DNA from: an uncultured Oleispira sp.
GTDB taxonomy: Bacteria; Pseudomonadota; Gammaproteobacteria; Pseudomonadales; Oceanobacteraceae
Length of the DNA: 64,000 bases
Assembly: GCA_913019965.1 (NCBI GenBank)
Contig: CAJVZR010000006.1
Span: forward strand, 1-64,000
Direction of reading: 5' to 3'
Under the pieces are notes generated by a model. That model was given only the letters and a program-made list of their open reading frames with translations. It searched no databases and was not told where the DNA came from. Below are positions 34,790-43,083 of the stretch, one piece after another (position 1 is the first letter of the stretch; each line of letters opens with the position of its first letter). The position numbers and the translations under genes are program-made.

Positions 34790-35931
34790 TATTTCACCTT
34801 CTCATTTCGTTTCATAGGATGAGGTATGAGGTAGTCTCTGTATAAGTTGGGGTTGCCTGTTTTTCCTGATTCAGCCGCTTTGACAATGTTATATGCTTCA
34901 CGAGTACTGATATAATGTAAGCGATATTGGTTACCATCGTTGTAGGTAGTTTCTAAGTAGCTAAATAAATCATCGGTTATGGAACTGACGACGGACTCAT
35001 GATCTTGCGCCCCATGACAAAAAACTTTTACGAACTGCCATTCGGGCTTACCTTTAACATGAATTCCTTGACGGACCCAGGCATCAATACGCTTAGGGTC
35101 GCTATGTGTTTTTGTATAATTGATATCACCATCTTCGATGGTTGGATGCCACTTATGCCGCCAGTCCTTCCAGTTAATGGTCATTGGGCCTTGGAAGATC
35201 ATGAACTCATCTTCTGCTTCTTTTCGCCCAGACTCACTTAGCCTGCCATTAAAGTAACAAGAATTTTCAGTTAATTGATTACAGTAATGAATAGAATTAA
35301 TTATTGGTGGCTGAGCCTCACTGAATAACGCCGGATAAGTGAAGTCGGCATAACATCCTCTATCTTTTAAAATTTGAATTTCGTTATCTAGCCCACAAAA
35401 TTCAGCGCCTCGGGCATTAGCTAAGGACCAGTTACCATGAATGAATGCAAAGCATGCAGGCTGATTATCTTTATAAGGGCGCATATATCCATAGTGATGA
35501 AATAATGCCATCGCATCATCTAACTTCTTGATAAAGCTCGATTCGGTTTCATGTTGATGGTGCCAATGAAGTTCCATTTCACCAAAGCCCTTTTCGATAA
35601 CGGGCTGCATCGCTTCTAGTTCATGCTCATGCATGAGGTCGAGTGCATAAAAGAAACTATGAACCGGATGTCGGCCATCACTGTCTAGATGTTTGGCCGC
35701 AATTTTGGGATAACCGTGAACCCAGCTTTCTAAGCGATCAGCATGGCCATTGAGCTCAAAATGGTCAACGAATATGAACATGATATCAATCGGTTGATTT
35801 ACCTTACCTAAGGGAGAAATTAAGCCTTTGAAGTAAGACCATAACCAGCGATTAATACGTTTCTTTTTAACATAAATCGATACGCTTAAAGAAACGAACA
35901 GTCCTATTGCAATGAAAAAGAAAAGGGCCAT
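34789..35931 (-). CDS. Membrane-anchored NodB-fold-like protein, possible deacetylase
   Basis: 380 residues, one N-terminal TM helix (FFFIAIGLFVSLSVSIYV) then a soluble domain. It has features of the deacetylase/glycosidase (NodB-like) fold: FIFVDHFELNG near the start, MELHWHHQHE as a possible metal site, FIHGNWSLAN and FVKVFCHGAQDHES in the later part. It lacks the TFDDG motif of true CE4 enzymes, so activity and substrate are uncertain. Flanked, with one-base overlaps on both sides, by the amidotransferase and the O-antigen-ligase-like genes, so it is surely part of the polysaccharide pathway. Confidence 0.65.
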   Translation of the reverse strand: MALFFFIAIGLFVSLSVSIYVKKKRINRWLWSYFKGLISPLGKVNQPIDIMFIFVDHFELNGHADRLESWVHGYPKIAAKHLDSDGRHPVHSFFYALDLMHEHELEAMQPVIEKGFGEMELHWHHQHETESSFIKKLDDAMALFHHYGYMRPYKDNQPACFAFIHGNWSLANARGAEFCGLDNEIQILKDRGCYADFTYPALFSEAQPPIINSIHYCNQLTENSCYFNGRLSESGRKEAEDEFMIFQGPMTINWKDWRHKWHPTIEDGDINYTKTHSDPKRIDAWVRQGIHVKGKPEWQFVKVFCHGAQDHESVVSSITDDLFSYLETTYNDGNQYRLHYISTREAYNIVKAAESGKTGNPNLYRDYLIPHPMKRNEKVK

Positions 35932-37313
35932 TAACGAACCTCGTCTAAGTTAGACTTGAAATGAATTTCTTCTTTGTTAACTATTTTAGGTGAAAAGTTG
36001 GATAAAGCCGTACAGAGACCAATATAAAAATAGGTCCAGACCGAATACCCTTGATTACCTAAAAATATATAGAATAACCATGCAGAGAATGTCGTGAATA
36101 CTGCTAATGAAACGGCCCTTTTGAGCGAGTTATTAGACTTTATTTTCGGCTCTACGGCAGTACCGGAATCCGTAGCGTGAGAAGCCGTTATAGTATTAAT
36201 AGTGAAAAAATCAGTATTGGGAGAAAATACAAGGGGAGTCTCGACAAGATTATTTTGTCGAGACTTAAATAAAATAGAAAATTGCTGATAACAAAGTTTG
36301 AGGATCCATAAAAAAACAAATATACCAAAGATGCCTAATTCAGCCATGATTTGAACATATGAATTATGAGGCATTAAACCATGGTATTCCATCCATTGGC
36401 CTTTCCCGACCCCAGTGAATGGGTACCAGGAAAGCATATCAAAACCATAACCCCAAGATCGCGTTCGCCCTTGAAATGATTCGTCTTCACTCGCATTTAA
36501 TACTGTTCCCATTCGTTCTTGTAGGGATTCAGGCATGAAGGTGAGCAAGATGAGTAAGAATACTGAAATAGTAGCGCCGATTACGACCTTCTTCATAATG
36601 TTGCCTTGGCCTCGTAACATAAATAGAGTAATCATTATTAATGCTAGCGTGACCATGACAGTACGGGAGGCACACTGAACCATAACGAAGAGCATTAAGC
36701 TCATCATCGCGAGTGCGAGTAGTTTCAAAAGAGAGTTCACCTTAATGACCAATAGGACGAAGAGAAAAGGAATCGTCGAGATCATTAACTGGGCAAACTC
36801 ATTTGAATTTGCATAATATCCTAGCCCTTGCCAACGTCCGCTTCGTGGGTCTAAATATTCACTTTCATCTGCAAATAGCATGACATCTTGAACTGCCTGA
36901 AAACCTAAGAAGGTTATACTGGCGGCCATACAGGTAAACAATATAAGGAATTGATTAGGGGTTTGTAGAATTCGACTAGCAAAGAAGTAAAGAGAAATGG
37001 AACAAATAAAATGATAACTTTCAGCGATCAAACGAGTGGGCGCCAAAACTGATAGACCCAGCACAGAAATGATAAACAACGAGAAGATTAACTTATCTTG
37101 CAGCCATAATCCCTTTGCTAAAGCGGACCTATTTAAATAACATCCGAGGATCATGCCAAAAAATAGAAACGAGAAGGGTTTGTAGGTTGTTAAGGCGGGA
37201 TAGTGATCTTGAAAGCGTAATATTAAGCTGCAAACAAATCCCACTAATCCCCAGAATGGATTAATTAAGCTTATCAGGAAACTGGAGAGGTAATAGACCA
37301 TTGCTATGATCAT
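35931..37313 (-). CDS. O-antigen ligase/polymerase family protein (Wzy_C)
   Basis: 460-residue polytopic protein with about 10-12 TM helices. The Wzy_C region is clear: SRTVMVTLALIMITLFML, and a large periplasmic loop with FTGVGKGQWMEYHGLMPHNSYVQIMAELGIFGIFVF, where the conserved PHN(S/A)Y His is typical of O-antigen ligases and XrtA-associated O-ligases. It polymerises or transfers repeat units at the periplasmic face. A poly-charged insert (SRQNNLVETPLVF...GTAVEPKIKSNN) sits before the last helices. It overlaps neighbours by 1 and 4 bases. Confidence 0.87.
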   Translation of the reverse strand: MIIAMVYYLSSFLISLINPFWGLVGFVCSLILRFQDHYPALTTYKPFSFLFFGMILGCYLNRSALAKGLWLQDKLIFSLFIISVLGLSVLAPTRLIAESYHFICSISLYFFASRILQTPNQFLILFTCMAASITFLGFQAVQDVMLFADESEYLDPRSGRWQGLGYYANSNEFAQLMISTIPFLFVLLVIKVNSLLKLLALAMMSLMLFVMVQCASRTVMVTLALIMITLFMLRGQGNIMKKVVIGATISVFLLILLTFMPESLQERMGTVLNASEDESFQGRTRSWGYGFDMLSWYPFTGVGKGQWMEYHGLMPHNSYVQIMAELGIFGIFVFLWILKLCYQQFSILFKSRQNNLVETPLVFSPNTDFFTINTITASHATDSGTAVEPKIKSNNSLKRAVSLAVFTTFSAWLFYIFLGNQGYSVWTYFYIGLCTALSNFSPKIVNKEEIHFKSNLDEVR

Positions 37314-38434
37314 TGATAGCTGGCCTTATTGTCAACAAGTTGGTAATACGTTTGCTCATAATTTTTTACCATGGAGCTCAGTGAAAATTGTTTTTCTATG
37401 TGCCGTCTAGCTTGCTGCCCTAATAGTTTTCTTTTATGAGAATCTGCGACTAATTTTAGCAAGACCTCGGCCAGTTCTTCTGAATCGTCTGAAGTGTATA
37501 AATGGCCTGTTTCCCCGTCGTCTATTATTTCAACATTACCACCGACTCGAGATGCGACAACAGGAGTACCACAGGCCATGGACTCTAGAATGGTATTGGA
37601 CAGACCTTCGCAGAAACTGGGTAATACAAAGACATCAAACAGGCTCAAAAGATTGGGTATGTCATCACGACGCCCTAAAAATTTGACCTGGCTATTGATG
37701 CCTGCCTGATCTACTTTTTTCTGTAACGATTCATACTCAGGGCCATCACCGACAAAGAGTAAAATGGCTTCTGGAAACTTAGCGCTTACAGATTTCATTG
37801 CTCGAATTAAGCTGGGATAATTTTTAACTTCTACCAATCGACCAACGCTCCCTATGACCACATTATCTTCAGATAGAACTAAGGAGTGTCTGAGTTTTTC
37901 TTGACGCTTATTGGGATAAAAAAGGTTGCTATCGACCCCATTGAGTATGGTTTTAAATTGCTCTGGTGGGGTTGAATAAATCTGGCATATTTTTGTTTTC
38001 AACGTAGCGCTGACAGTAAGATTCAATTTCACTTTATTGAATAAATACCGTTGTATGAGCCGTTGTTTTAAATTGGAATAGTATAAAGTTCCATGTTCAC
38101 CATTAATAATACAGGGGCATTTAGCCAATCTGCCGCCAAAATAGGCTGCAAGCATGGTAGCAAAGCCATGACTGTGGATTATGTCGTATTCATTTTTTTT
38201 ACATAGGGCATATACTTTTTTTATAGCTGCCAACTTACCCTGGTTAGAATGATCATCATAATATATATGGCTATTCTCATTGCCAATACGCTGTATTAAA
38301 GCCCCTCCGCTACGAAGACATAAGACATCGATAATAAAGTCTTCCTTATTTGAATAGTTGATTAAATTAACGATGCCATTTTCTAAACCTCCGGTATTCA
38401 ACGACTGAACCACATGTAAAATTCTAATCTTCAT
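37310..38434 (-). CDS. Glycosyltransferase family 4, PEP-CTERM/Eps-like
   Basis: 374-residue GT-B enzyme. N-terminus ILHVVQSLNTGGLENGIVNLIN matches the Stp2-type glycosyltransferases named after PEP-CTERM/EpsH1 systems (from memory). Donor-binding domain: GSVGRLVEVKNYPSLIRAM, LFVGDGPEYESLQK, FLGRRDDIPNLLSLFDVFVLPS, and EX7E in CEGLSNTILESMACGTPVVAS. It is another sign that the locus belongs to the XrtA-type lineage. Overlaps the next gene by four bases (ATGA). Confidence 0.9.
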   Translation of the reverse strand: MKIRILHVVQSLNTGGLENGIVNLINYSNKEDFIIDVLCLRSGGALIQRIGNENSHIYYDDHSNQGKLAAIKKVYALCKKNEYDIIHSHGFATMLAAYFGGRLAKCPCIINGEHGTLYYSNLKQRLIQRYLFNKVKLNLTVSATLKTKICQIYSTPPEQFKTILNGVDSNLFYPNKRQEKLRHSLVLSEDNVVIGSVGRLVEVKNYPSLIRAMKSVSAKFPEAILLFVGDGPEYESLQKKVDQAGINSQVKFLGRRDDIPNLLSLFDVFVLPSFCEGLSNTILESMACGTPVVASRVGGNVEIIDDGETGHLYTSDDSEELAEVLLKLVADSHKRKLLGQQARRHIEKQFSLSSMVKNYEQTYYQLVDNKASYQ

Positions 38435-38436
38435 TG

Positions 38437-39660
38437 TTAACCTAGCGTATTCTGATGATGAATTTGACTCGCACAGCTTTGATAAAGCTGCTCTAAATCT
38501 TCAGCATTATTTGCCCACTGATAATGATTATGAATTTTATTTTCAGCTAGAAGAGCTGCACTATTGACTTGCTCTGGTTGTTGATAGAGGGAGAAGAGCT
38601 TTTCAATACAGGTATCAATATCATTAATAGGAAATAGCCAGCCATCCTTATTATCTTCAATGATTTCTGCGATGGGTGGATAGTTAGCTGCGAGTAAAGG
38701 AATGCCTGCGCCCATTAGTTCAAACATTTTCATGGGTGAGCCATACTCATTTGAGCTGGGTAATACAGAGAAATCCATGGCATGAATATAATTAATTATT
38801 TCTTCATGGGGTATGTTACCAGTAATGATAACCTGGTTGCCGAGTTGGTAATTGTCTTGTATCTGTCGAATACTCTTCAATGTTTTACCATCACCCACTA
38901 GTAGCAAAGTTAGATCGGGATAGTGCTTAAGTTGAGGAGCGATAACAGACATAAAGGTATCGATACCATGCCAGGGGGCAAAGCAGCCAATGAAGCCACA
39001 GACGATTTTAGAATCTAATTTTAAACGATTCTTATGTTCCATTTTCAATCTGTGATCTGATGAAAAGATGGATTTATTTGACGCATTATGACTGACGATT
39101 GATAACGTCGTCATGCTGGGATACGCGCTTGTTATGATTGACTGTAGACGTTTTGAAACAAAAACTAAGCCATTGGCATAGCGGAAAATTATACGCTCTA
39201 TTTGGCTCGAAATTTTTTGAAAAAATAAAGGCCTTAAACGTTCAAGTTGGGCTGAATCGTTAATCTCGTAGACAATCGGAATCGAATATAGACGCGCAAG
39301 TAGCAGTGTCGAAAATAAGTAAAGTGAATAACGTTCATAGATGCGATCAGGTTTATAGTGATGAATGACATACCATAAGCGGAAAAATGAATAGAAGTTA
39401 TAGAAAAATTCAAGTAATTCAAAGAAGGGTTCCGGTATGTTTCTTACCATACTTTTCAAGACACTAGGCCTAGTATTTAGGTTGCTCGGATTATCGCTAT
39501 TGTGATTTGAAAAGTGTCTATTAGACGAGCTGTCGTGAATGCTATTTATTGAAACGAGTTTTACTTGATGCCCAAGGTCAACTAAAGCATTGCAAATACT
39601 ATGTATATGAACCCCTTCAACGTTTATCCCTAGAGTTCTATGGTGATAAAGGTACTTCAT
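38437..39660 (-). CDS. Glycosyltransferase family 4
   Basis: 407-residue GT-B enzyme starting at ATG 39660 (MKYLYHHRTLGINVEGVHIHSICNALVDLGHQV); the track start two codons earlier is a TTG. Donor domain: CGFIGCFAPWHGIDTFM, LLLVGDGKTLKSI, VIITGNIPHEEIINYIHAMDFSVLPS, EYGSPMKMFELMGAGIPLLA. The N-terminal half has an amphipathic stretch (EPFFELLEFFYNFYSFFRLWYVIHHY) that may sit at the membrane. First gene of the five-gene leftward arm; the 182-bp gap upstream probably carries its promoter or a processing site. Confidence 0.88.
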   Translation of the reverse strand: MKYLYHHRTLGINVEGVHIHSICNALVDLGHQVKLVSINSIHDSSSNRHFSNHNSDNPSNLNTRPSVLKSMVRNIPEPFFELLEFFYNFYSFFRLWYVIHHYKPDRIYERYSLYLFSTLLLARLYSIPIVYEINDSAQLERLRPLFFQKISSQIERIIFRYANGLVFVSKRLQSIITSAYPSMTTLSIVSHNASNKSIFSSDHRLKMEHKNRLKLDSKIVCGFIGCFAPWHGIDTFMSVIAPQLKHYPDLTLLLVGDGKTLKSIRQIQDNYQLGNQVIITGNIPHEEIINYIHAMDFSVLPSSNEYGSPMKMFELMGAGIPLLAANYPPIAEIIEDNKDGWLFPINDIDTCIEKLFSLYQQPEQVNSAALLAENKIHNHYQWANNAEDLEQLYQSCASQIHHQNTLG

Positions 39661-39848
39661 ACTCAACCTGCTCGTATCCCATAGGTAATGGGCGTTAAAA
39701 GATATTTATCTACTATTAAGTCAAGCACATAGGCAATGAATTACTAGGGGCTAGGTCTTTAGTTTTTATAACTTGTATACCCTATAATTTAGGTTTTAAT
39801 ATTCATTTATTTCAAGAATATTTTTAGGGTGAATAAAGCACTTTCAAT

Positions 39849-40952
39849 TTATCGTTTTTGGACTTTTCCATTGAAGAGTATTGACATGAATGGGAGTTTA
39901 CAAATCAATCCATTATGTATGACGATTGTGCTAGCAAAAGTCATTATGATGACGAGTATAAACTTGATAAATATAGGTATAGCTAAGGGGATGACTAAGA
40001 TTGAAAAAGCAATAACGAGAACATGATGGAAAAGGTAAATGGTATAGGATGCATCTGATAAATATTGAAAGAGTTTTAAGGGTGAATTGGTTAACTGATG
40101 AAACAGGATGAAGCATAGATAGCAAAGTAACCAGGTTGAGAAAGAGTCGACGACTAACTGTATTCTTGCTAGCCAGTGGTTCTCAGTGATTACCCCTAAT
40201 GGATTAAGACTTACAAGCATTCCAATGACGAAGCAAGAGATCCCGAGTGTAGGAAAGCTAATGTGAGTAAAGTTCGATAACAGCTTAGGATGTCGAGCTG
40301 TCAAGATTCCGAAGTAGAAGTAGATTGAGTACTTAATGCTCTCAGAGATTTGCCAATCAAATTCTAAGTTCATAATGTGTAAACTGAATATATGGCTGGC
40401 TTTGATTAAGACTAAAGAAATTAAAGGTAATAGAATAATAGAAAAGTGCTTGGAAGATAGTAAACACTGTGAACTGAACGTTAGAAGTCTATCTGATACT
40501 TTAGGAAACAGAATTTTAACAACCGTGCTCAATAATAAGAAATAAATTAATGCTATAAGAAACCATAAGTGAGATACCCAGTTTCCCTCAAGCCAGTATT
40601 CTAGACTGAGTATTTCCATCTCTATTGTACGATAATCATTTAGTATAATATTTTGTAGTGTATTGAGTGTGATCGCCGTTATTATGAGTGGCAGTAATAT
40701 TCGGCTAGCTTTCTGCTTTATAAAAACAGAACTACTAACACGGCTTAACATGAGGTGACAGAAAAATCCTGAGATAATGAAAAAAGCCGGCATTCTAAAA
40801 AGATGAATGACGTGAACCAGATGATTGTAGAAAACAGAGCCTTCGTCTGGCTGTAGCCAAGAATTTGTACTATAAACAACCGCCGTATGCAGCACGACTC
40901 CCAACATCATGAGTATACTTCGCATAGCATCTAGGAAGTGGAAACGCTGCAT
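39849..40952 (-). CDS. Acyltransferase family 3 membrane protein
   Basis: 367-residue AT3 (OafA-type) protein with about ten TM helices. Start moved from the track's 41072 (which would overlap the esterase gene by 119 bases) to ATG 40952, seven bases after a strong GAGGAG. That gives MQRFHFLDAMRSILMMLGVVLHTAVVY, with the family R..A..RG/VVLxH region: conserved His about 21 and the FRMPAFFIISGFF motif follow. The C-terminus has FQYLSDASYTIYLFHHVLV, also typical. It O-acylates (usually acetylates) sugars. Last gene of the ten-gene leftward operon; the esterase ends one base before it starts. Confidence 0.87.
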   Translation of the reverse strand: MQRFHFLDAMRSILMMLGVVLHTAVVYSTNSWLQPDEGSVFYNHLVHVIHLFRMPAFFIISGFFCHLMLSRVSSSVFIKQKASRILLPLIITAITLNTLQNIILNDYRTIEMEILSLEYWLEGNWVSHLWFLIALIYFLLLSTVVKILFPKVSDRLLTFSSQCLLSSKHFSIILLPLISLVLIKASHIFSLHIMNLEFDWQISESIKYSIYFYFGILTARHPKLLSNFTHISFPTLGISCFVIGMLVSLNPLGVITENHWLARIQLVVDSFSTWLLCYLCFILFHQLTNSPLKLFQYLSDASYTIYLFHHVLVIAFSILVIPLAIPIFIKFILVIIMTFASTIVIHNGLICKLPFMSILFNGKVQKR

Positions 40953-40953
40953 A

Positions 40954-41778
40954 TTATGACTCCTCATTGTGAGGCTTTGCTTTATCGCGTGATTTACTTT
41001 TTGATAATAACCAATGCCATAGTTCAGGATTTTTATAAGTTTCTTGCCACGCGTAATGACCTTCTTTCTCATAGAGAGTGATTTTGTGCTCTCCTCCTTT
41101 TTCTACTAACGCTTGGTGCCAAACTTCGCTACGCCATACCTCTACGACCTCGTCTGCCCTATTGTGAAAAAACCAACTAGGCAACGAAGCCATTGAATGA
41201 TTGGGTTGCCATAATTTGGGGGACCTAATCGCAGGTGCTATCGGCACGATAGCGGCTAGATTATCGGAATGAACTGTTGCATAGCGAATTGTTAAACCAC
41301 CGCCGGCACTGAACCCAGTCATATAAACTCGATCAGGATCATAGTGCCCTCGATAGCGCCTAAATATATAATCAACAAAGGGGCTTACATCTGCAGTTTT
41401 CCAGTCTGTCATCATGGCGGAAATGATAATCGTGCTAAAGTCTTGACCCTGATTTATTAATTGCGGTAAGCCTTGGGTTAATAGCTTTTTTAGCTCTTCT
41501 TGGCCATTGCCAGTGATCGCATTAGAGCCATTCCAATAGAATATCAGCGCTATTTCATCGCTATTTTCGGTGAACTCATTGGGTAAATATTCATAATAGC
41601 CATATACATTACCTTCCGTATCTTGATAAACCGCCGTGTGTTCACCCGCTTGCCCGCTAGGACCAAGAATGATTTGAGAGTTAACTTGTTCAGCATCATG
41701 AGAAGAATCGCTCATGATGCAGGCACTTAAGTTCAAGTAGAGCAATACTGTTAATAAGCAATACTTTAAGTTTTGCAT
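40954..41778 (-). CDS. Lipoprotein alpha/beta-hydrolase (PHB-depolymerase/feruloyl-esterase-like)
   Basis: 274 residues from ATG 41778 (GGAAAT seven bases upstream). Lipobox LSAC (Cys about 20) after MQNLKYCLLTVLLYLNLSA, so an outer-membrane or periplasmic lipoprotein. Alpha/beta-hydrolase features: YYEYLPNEFTENSDEIALIFYWNGSN (oxyanion), VYMTGFSAGGGLTIRYAT with nucleophile GFSAGG, FFHNRADEVVEVWRS (acid) and EGHYAWQE (His). Related proteins remove acetyl or feruloyl esters from polysaccharides. The neighbouring gene encodes an acyltransferase, so the pair may adjust polymer O-acylation (inference). It is one base from both neighbours. Confidence 0.8.
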   Translation of the reverse strand: MQNLKYCLLTVLLYLNLSACIMSDSSHDAEQVNSQIILGPSGQAGEHTAVYQDTEGNVYGYYEYLPNEFTENSDEIALIFYWNGSNAITGNGQEELKKLLTQGLPQLINQGQDFSTIIISAMMTDWKTADVSPFVDYIFRRYRGHYDPDRVYMTGFSAGGGLTIRYATVHSDNLAAIVPIAPAIRSPKLWQPNHSMASLPSWFFHNRADEVVEVWRSEVWHQALVEKGGEHKITLYEKEGHYAWQETYKNPELWHWLLSKSKSRDKAKPHNEES

Positions 41779-41779
41779 A

Positions 41780-42370
41780 TTATTTCCATGCTTCCATATT
41801 ATGATATTTAGTGCAGATGGCATCGAATTGTATTTGTTGGTCAGCTAGATAACATTTGTAGCGTTCAATATCTTCCTGTCGGCCCTGTAACTCGGGTGAT
41901 ACTAAACACAGTTTAAGACCGGCTTCTTTTAATAAATGATAAGAAGTTGTATTGATTGGAAGTTGATTAAAGCAATCGACCCAAACCCAATCGACTTTAT
42001 CAGCCATTAGTAAAACGGTTTCAATACTTTCTATTTCTGAAAAGCGAACAGCCGACCTTTTTTCTCCTAGCTTACTGAGTAAGTAGATCATAGGTATAGA
42101 GCTATCAAGAAAAAAGTAATCTTCAATTTTATGTTCTTCCAATAGCTCAAGAACTCTATGCTCAATACGCTCGCTTTTAATATTCAAAATCATCGTGCCA
42201 TGTTGGTAGCACTTCAAATACTCTGAAAAAAGCTCACCCTCGGTGAAAGGGTCATGTTGTAAGATCAGCTCATTACCTGAATCTCTTAAATCGAGCTCTA
42301 CTCCATATTCGTGGGGTAACTGCTTTAATTCGTTGAGGGTATTAATTCGATGAGCAATGAAATGAGTCAT
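41780..42370 (-). CDS. Glycerophosphodiester-phosphodiesterase-like protein
   Basis: 196 residues with the front half of the GDPD pattern: MTHFIAHRINTLNEL (AHR, but the usual G-x-ENT is altered to INTLNEL), YGVELDLRDSGNELILQHDPF (ExD and HD metal ligands), then LNIKSERIEHRVLELLEEH. The TIM-barrel is shorter than in GlpQ/UgpQ (about 240 or more residues). There is no signal peptide, so it should be cytoplasmic. Overlaps the GT2 gene by four bases. In this operon it could hydrolyse, or bind, a phosphodiester made by the nucleotidyltransferase route. Catalysis is plausible but unproven. Confidence 0.7.
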   Translation of the reverse strand: MTHFIAHRINTLNELKQLPHEYGVELDLRDSGNELILQHDPFTEGELFSEYLKCYQHGTMILNIKSERIEHRVLELLEEHKIEDYFFLDSSIPMIYLLSKLGEKRSAVRFSEIESIETVLLMADKVDWVWVDCFNQLPINTTSYHLLKEAGLKLCLVSPELQGRQEDIERYKCYLADQQIQFDAICTKYHNMEAWK

Positions 42371-43083
42371 TTTATTAGCCCTCTTTTTAGGTTTGTAGAG
42401 AAGAGTATCGTTCTTTTAATGAATTTCCATTTACCGAGTAGGCTAGTATTCCAGCTAGATTGACCATGAATTCGGTCAGGAAAATAAACTTCAAAGCGTA
42501 TGATATTGAGCTTTTCCAAATTTGCTTGATAGAGGACAAATAGGTCCAATGAAAAGTCATCTGGTGCCTTAGATTTCCATTTATCAAAAAAAGAACGATG
42601 GAAAATATTCGGTTGAGCATTGATGTCCCATAAACGAGTCGCCAGATACAGTGTTTCAAATAGGCTCATGCCCATTGTAAAAATTTGATCAAATAACGGT
42701 CTGCCTTTACGATCCCCTTTGATATAACAGCGATTAGTTTCTTTCTGTTCCTGCAATAGATGAAAAGCCTTGATGACGTCGCTAGGGTCAGTCTGTAAAT
42801 CAGCATGTGTCCAGCCCAAACAGTCCGCTTTTGCTTGTCTTAGTCCTGCCATAATTCCATAGCCGTAACCCTGATTTATTTTAATATCGACTACTGTAAT
42901 GAATAGGTATTGCTGCTGGTATTTAGCTAATATTTCTGCACTGAGGTCATTGGAACCATTATTGACGATGACTAGTTCGATCGGTTGATCATCAATAACA
43001 CGAGCAAATCGAGTGATTAACTCTGGAATATTTTCTGCTTCGTTATAGCACGGCACAACAATGGATAAATCAGGCTTATTCAT
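42367..43083 (-). CDS. GT2 glycosyltransferase, DPM1/GtrB-like without TM helices
   Basis: 238 residues from ATG 43083 (GAGG nine bases upstream), giving MNKPDLSIVVPCYNEAENI; the track start at 43146 adds a spurious extension. GT-A motifs: VVPCYNEAEN, VIVNNGSNDLS, NQGYGYGIMAGLRQA, and the DXD-equivalent HADLQTDP, as in dolichol/undecaprenyl-phosphate sugar transferases. Ordinary GtrB proteins have two C-terminal TM helices; this one ends as a soluble protein (KFIKRTILFSTNLKRGLIK). It lies next to a GtrA homologue and a polytopic membrane protein, which together look like a Gtr three-component glycosylation set. Confidence 0.83.
   Translation of the reverse strand: MNKPDLSIVVPCYNEAENIPELITRFARVIDDQPIELVIVNNGSNDLSAEILAKYQQQYLFITVVDIKINQGYGYGIMAGLRQAKADCLGWTHADLQTDPSDVIKAFHLLQEQKETNRCYIKGDRKGRPLFDQIFTMGMSLFETLYLATRLWDINAQPNIFHRSFFDKWKSKAPDDFSLDLFVLYQANLEKLNIIRFEVYFPDRIHGQSSWNTSLLGKWKFIKRTILFSTNLKRGLIK

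Noticed and set aside
39829-40026. 65-residue plus-strand ORF at the 3' end of the acyltransferase gene
   Set aside because: It overlaps the conserved C-terminal membrane segments of the acyltransferase and looks like a shadow.
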